Shown one piece after another: positions 5,699-7,474 of a stretch of 7,474 nucleotides of DNA. The stretch's first letter is position 1. Every line of letters starts with the position of its first letter. The DNA is from an uncultured Collinsella sp. (lineage in GTDB: Bacteria; Actinomycetota; Coriobacteriia; Coriobacteriales; Coriobacteriaceae). Made by a program: the position numbers and the translations under genes. The notes below the pieces were generated by a model that saw only the letters and a program-made list of their open reading frames with translations, was not told where the DNA came from and searched no databases. The DNA is taken from assembly GCA_900549185.1 (NCBI GenBank), contig URNM01000091.1, positions 1-7,474 on the forward strand. The letters run 5' to 3'.

Positions 5699-5768
5699 GA
5701 ACGTGGATAATCTCCCGTTTTTGGCTCGGTGACGGCCTCAAAGTCAAAGTGGGAGATTATCCACGCTC
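5699..5768. repeat. Palindromic element, copy 2, upstream of the Fic gene
   Basis: Arms 5699-5716 (GAACGTGGATAATCTCCC) and 5751-5768 match at 17 of 18 positions. It shares both arms and the GTTTTTGGC and CTCAAAGT inner segments with the copy at 4263-4326, but has a different loop and a small internal duplication (TCAAAGTCAAAGT at 5738-5750). The two copies enclose 1372 bases that contain only the Fic gene and its promoter. Confidence 0.85.
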
Positions 5769-6029
5769 GTTAGTTAAGCGTCCGAAAATCCACACTCGCC
5801 AAACCTACCAAAAAGGGACGGGTTTATTTTGGCACGTTTCGGTTGGTTTCAGGAAGTGTCAGGGACGGGGCGGCGACAGGACTCGAGAGCGAAAAGAAGT
5901 GCCGGGTTTGGCGCGCCCGCTTCTGCCCGTCCCGTGCGCGGGCGATACTCGGCTTATCGACCCGCGATGCAAAGGAGACGCTCATCCCACGAGCGCTACC
6001 GGGATGGGCTCGCGATTCGAGTCCCCACC
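5769..6029. other. Gene-free stretch with several hairpins
   Basis: I find no supportable gene here. Structures seen: GGGACGGG at 5862-5869 complementary to CCCGTCCC at 5926-5933, with a second identical GGGACGGG at 5815-5822 as an alternative partner; AGAAG/CTTCT (5895-5899 with 5920-5924) nested inside; an 11-bp hairpin at 5937-5966 (CGCGGG plus CGATA, 7-base loop, one bulged A); CGCTC/GAGCG at 5980-5996 with a 7-base loop; and a 7-bp hairpin near 6006-6025. None has a U run, so they are not ordinary terminators. A small structured RNA or decayed repeats are both possible. Confidence 0.4.
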
Positions 6030-6058
6030 TTAGCATTTGAACCATTTGGCACTATAAT
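6030..6058 (+). promoter_or_regulatory. crr promoter
   Basis: A perfect TATAAT (6053-6058) has TTAGCA (6030-6035, 4 of 6) 17 bases upstream. The start point would be near 6065, giving a leader of about 43 bases that begins with a small hairpin (GCGCA/TGCGC around 6071-6086) just before the ribosome binding site. Confidence 0.65.
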
Positions 6059-6107
6059 TACCGTAGGCATGCGCACAACGTTGCGCTTAATCAAGAGGAG
6101 AAAACGT

Positions 6108-6644
6108 ATGGGTCTGTTTGATATGTTCAAGAAGAAGGCTGAGCCCGCGGCTGCCGCTGCTCCGGCCTCCATCTCTGCTTCTGCCGGCGCCGACGTGCTG
6201 TGCTCGCCCGTCAAGGGCAAGGTCATCAAGATGGCCGACGTGCCCGATCCCGTCTTTGGTGGCGAGGTTCTGGGCAAGGGCTGTGCCGTGTGGCCCGAGG
6301 ACGATCTGGTCTACGCTCCCTGCGACGGTAAGGTGACCGTCACCATGGGTCACGCCGTGGGCCTGCAGTCCGATAGCGGCATCGAGGTTCTGGTGCACGT
6401 TGGCGTCGATACCGTCAACATGAACGGCGACGGCTTCGAGGGCTTCGTCAAGGCCGACGACGTTGTGAAGGCCGGCCAGCCCATACTCAAGATCGACCGC
6501 GCCAAGATCGCCGCTGCCGGTTACAAGGACTGCGTCGTGGTGGCCGTGTCCAACACCGCCGAGTTTGCCGACGTCGAGCTTACCGTCGAGGCCGACTCCG
6601 CTGTCGCTGCCGGTGACGCCATCGTTAAGGTCGTCCGCAAGTAA
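6108..6644 (+). CDS. crr: PTS glucose-type EIIA component
   Basis: A 178-residue cytosolic phosphocarrier that takes phosphate from HPr and passes it to EIIB domains of glucose-family permeases. The start MGLFD matches E. coli EIIA-Glc (169 residues). It is followed by an Ala-rich linker (about 13-28) and the beta-sandwich domain. The phosphorylated histidine is His97 in VHVGVDTV, and the second active-site histidine is His82 in GHAVGLQSDSG; both are intact. SPVKGKV (33-39) and VPDPVFGG (45-52) are also typical. AAGAGGAG seven bases upstream fixes the ATG at 6108; an in-frame ATG at 6069 lies in the leader without a site. It is a stand-alone EIIA with its own promoter and terminator and no PTS permease in the window, so its EIIB/EIIC partners are encoded elsewhere. 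In enteric bacteria this protein also controls adenylate cyclase and inducer exclusion; whether that applies here is unknown. G+C-rich codon use, no anomalies. Confidence 0.93.
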   Translation: MGLFDMFKKKAEPAAAAAPASISASAGADVLCSPVKGKVIKMADVPDPVFGGEVLGKGCAVWPEDDLVYAPCDGKVTVTMGHAVGLQSDSGIEVLVHVGVDTVNMNGDGFEGFVKADDVVKAGQPILKIDRAKIAAAGYKDCVVVAVSNTAEFADVELTVEADSAVAAGDAIVKVVRK

Positions 6645-6667
6645 ACTGCGGCATCCAAAGGATGTGC

Positions 6668-6699
6668 AAGGGTGGTCGGGTTTTCCGGCCACCTTTTTT
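6668..6699 (+). terminator. Intrinsic terminator of crr
   Basis: GGTGGTCGG (6671-6679) pairs with CCGGCCACC (6685-6693) around a GTTTT loop, 9 bp with one G-U, and is followed by six T (6694-6699). The AAG before the stem extends it onto the U run. It starts about 24 bases after the crr stop. Confidence 0.93.
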
Positions 6700-6785
6700 A
6701 TTGCATCGCGGGGAAGCGTTTTATTGTACGTTGGGCGGGCTTGCAAACCGTTCGGACGCTAAAACGAACCGACCACGCCTTCGCG

Positions 6786-6815
6786 TTGCCGAGGGTGTTC
6801 ATAAGTGGATAGTAT
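6786..6815 (+). promoter_or_regulatory. Possible promoter of the lipoprotein gene
   Basis: TTGCCG (6786-6791) and TAGTAT (6810-6815) are 18 bases apart, each matching the consensus at 4 of 6 positions. A strong terminator lies upstream, so the lipoprotein gene needs a promoter in 6700-6870, but the exact boxes are uncertain. Nothing else is evident in that interval. Confidence 0.3.
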
Positions 6816-6880
6816 GGGCTTACTTATTACAACGTGTGCCGCGTCCGGGAAGCGCGGTGCCGCTCATTGGGAGGAACAAC

Positions 6881-7438
6881 ATGAAAAAGAAGCTGCTGCT
6901 TGCGCCCCTCATGGCCGTCTTGGTTGCATGCGTGGTCGTGCTTTCCGGCTGTGGAGGTCCTTCGGTTGAGGAGCTCATCACCGAGGATCTTACGACGCAG
7001 TTTGACGAGGTCAAGAACGGTGGCGACGACTTCCTCTCTGGTCTGGAGGAGGCTTCGGGCGACGAGTTCGAGCAGCTGGGTATCGATCCCAAGGAGTACG
7101 CCAAGACCTATCTCGAGGGCTTTGACTACAAGATCGGCGACGTGACGGTCGACGAGGACAAGGGTGTCGCGACCGCCGAGGTCTCTATCACCTGCAAGTC
7201 TATGAACAAGATCGTCGAGGACTTCTCCACCCAGTATCAGGAGAAGGTCGCCGCGCTTGACACGGTTCCTTCCGATGACGAGCTGTACAAGATGGCCGGT
7301 CAGGTTATGGTCGATGTGACCAAGGCCACCGAGCCCAGGAAGACCACGGTTATCTTCAAGTACACCTGCAACGACGACGGCGAGTGGTCTGCCGACGACT
7401 CCGTCAACTCCGAGATGATGGATGCAATGCTGAGCTAG
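6881..7438 (+). CDS. Small lipoprotein of unknown function
   Basis: A 185-residue predicted lipoprotein. It opens with MKKK and a hydrophobic stretch (about 5-21), then the lipobox LSGC with the lipidated cysteine at 24 followed by GG, so it should be anchored to the outer face of the membrane. The mature part is acidic, rich in Asp, Glu, Lys and Thr, with a helical first half (about 29-80) and a likely beta region (about 83-100, DYKIGDVTVDEDKGVATAEV) and ends in a stretch resembling EWSADDSVNSEMMDAM. This layout resembles small secreted lipoproteins grouped in DUF5105 or DUF4878-type families of Gram-positive bacteria, but I cannot assign one. GGGAGGAA six bases upstream supports the ATG at 6881. 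It has its own unit after the crr terminator. Codon use matches the host genes. No enzyme motif seen. Confidence 0.85.
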   Translation: MKKKLLLAPLMAVLVACVVVLSGCGGPSVEELITEDLTTQFDEVKNGGDDFLSGLEEASGDEFEQLGIDPKEYAKTYLEGFDYKIGDVTVDEDKGVATAEVSITCKSMNKIVEDFSTQYQEKVAALDTVPSDDELYKMAGQVMVDVTKATEPRKTTVIFKYTCNDDGEWSADDSVNSEMMDAMLS

Positions 7439-7441
7439 GGG

Positions 7442-7474
7442 GTTACGGCGTTTTACCAAACGCCGTAACTGCTC
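7442..7474. repeat. 33-nt exact repeat with 11-bp hairpin, copy 2, at the contig end
   Basis: Identical to 4001-4033, including the 11-bp stem (7443-7453 with 7458-7468) and the CTGCTC tail, and likewise placed just after a stop codon. The sequence ends exactly at the last base shared with copy 1, so I cannot tell whether the long palindrome that follows copy 1 is also present here. Confidence 0.9.

Noticed and set aside
5970..6029. tRNA-like segment: a 5-bp stem with 7-base loop at 5980-5996, then ATTCGAGTCCCC
   Set aside because: No D arm, no T stem of the right length next to TTCGA, and no matching acceptor strands. The resemblance is superficial, though a decayed tRNA fragment cannot be excluded.
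5829..6107. Upstream extension of the crr frame
   Set aside because: The frame is open to 5829, but the promoter at 6030-6058, the ribosome binding site at 6093-6100 and the MGLFD start all place translation at 6108.
6662..6880. Upstream extension of the lipoprotein frame
   Set aside because: It would run from the crr terminator and place the signal peptide in the middle of the protein. The ATG at 6881 has a good ribosome binding site and starts a normal lipoprotein signal.

Overview
The window looks like a complete short contig from a high-G+C Gram-positive-type gut bacterium, most likely a member of the Coriobacteriia such as Collinsella. This rests on the G+C-rich codon use of the housekeeping genes, strong AGGAGG-type ribosome binding sites, the glucose-type EIIA protein and the lipoprotein style. 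It is an inference from gene content, not from a marker gene. Bases 1-67 are not biological: they are an Illumina Nextera i5 adapter with its index and transposon end, so real sequence begins at about base 68.

Layout. 115-2883 (minus): complete MgtA-type P-type ATPase with unusual residues at two predicted cation-site positions. 2884-3115 (minus): long, highly structured mgtA leader with a 23-codon ORF behind a near-perfect ribosome binding site; codons 8-12 of that ORF can pair (15 of 17 bases) with a segment ending in a U run just before mgtA, which suggests attenuation. 3179-3190: 12-bp palindrome made of two head-to-head TTGACA boxes between divergent mgtA and pyrE. 3321-4001 (plus): pyrE. 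4001-4200: dense repeats, namely a 33-nt exact repeat that recurs at the very end of the contig, a long ERIC-like palindrome holding the pyrE terminator, and short direct repeats. 4263-4326 and 5699-5768: two related palindromes that bracket a minus-strand Fic-domain AMPylase gene (4353-5525) with an AT-rich promoter full of dyad operators. 5769-6107: G+C-rich stretch with several hairpins and the crr promoter. 6108-6644 (plus): crr (EIIA), followed by a textbook terminator. 6881-7438 (plus): small lipoprotein of unknown function, followed by the second copy of the 33-nt hairpin repeat, where the contig stops.

How it fits together. mgtA, pyrE and crr are independent housekeeping units: magnesium uptake, pyrimidine synthesis and PTS sugar transport. 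The fic cassette between pyrE and crr has different base composition, is flanked by repeat elements and probably arrived by transfer. The most interesting regions are the mgtA leader (leader peptide plus competing RNA structures) and the fic operator array. No CRISPR array, rRNA, transposase or convincing tRNA is present.
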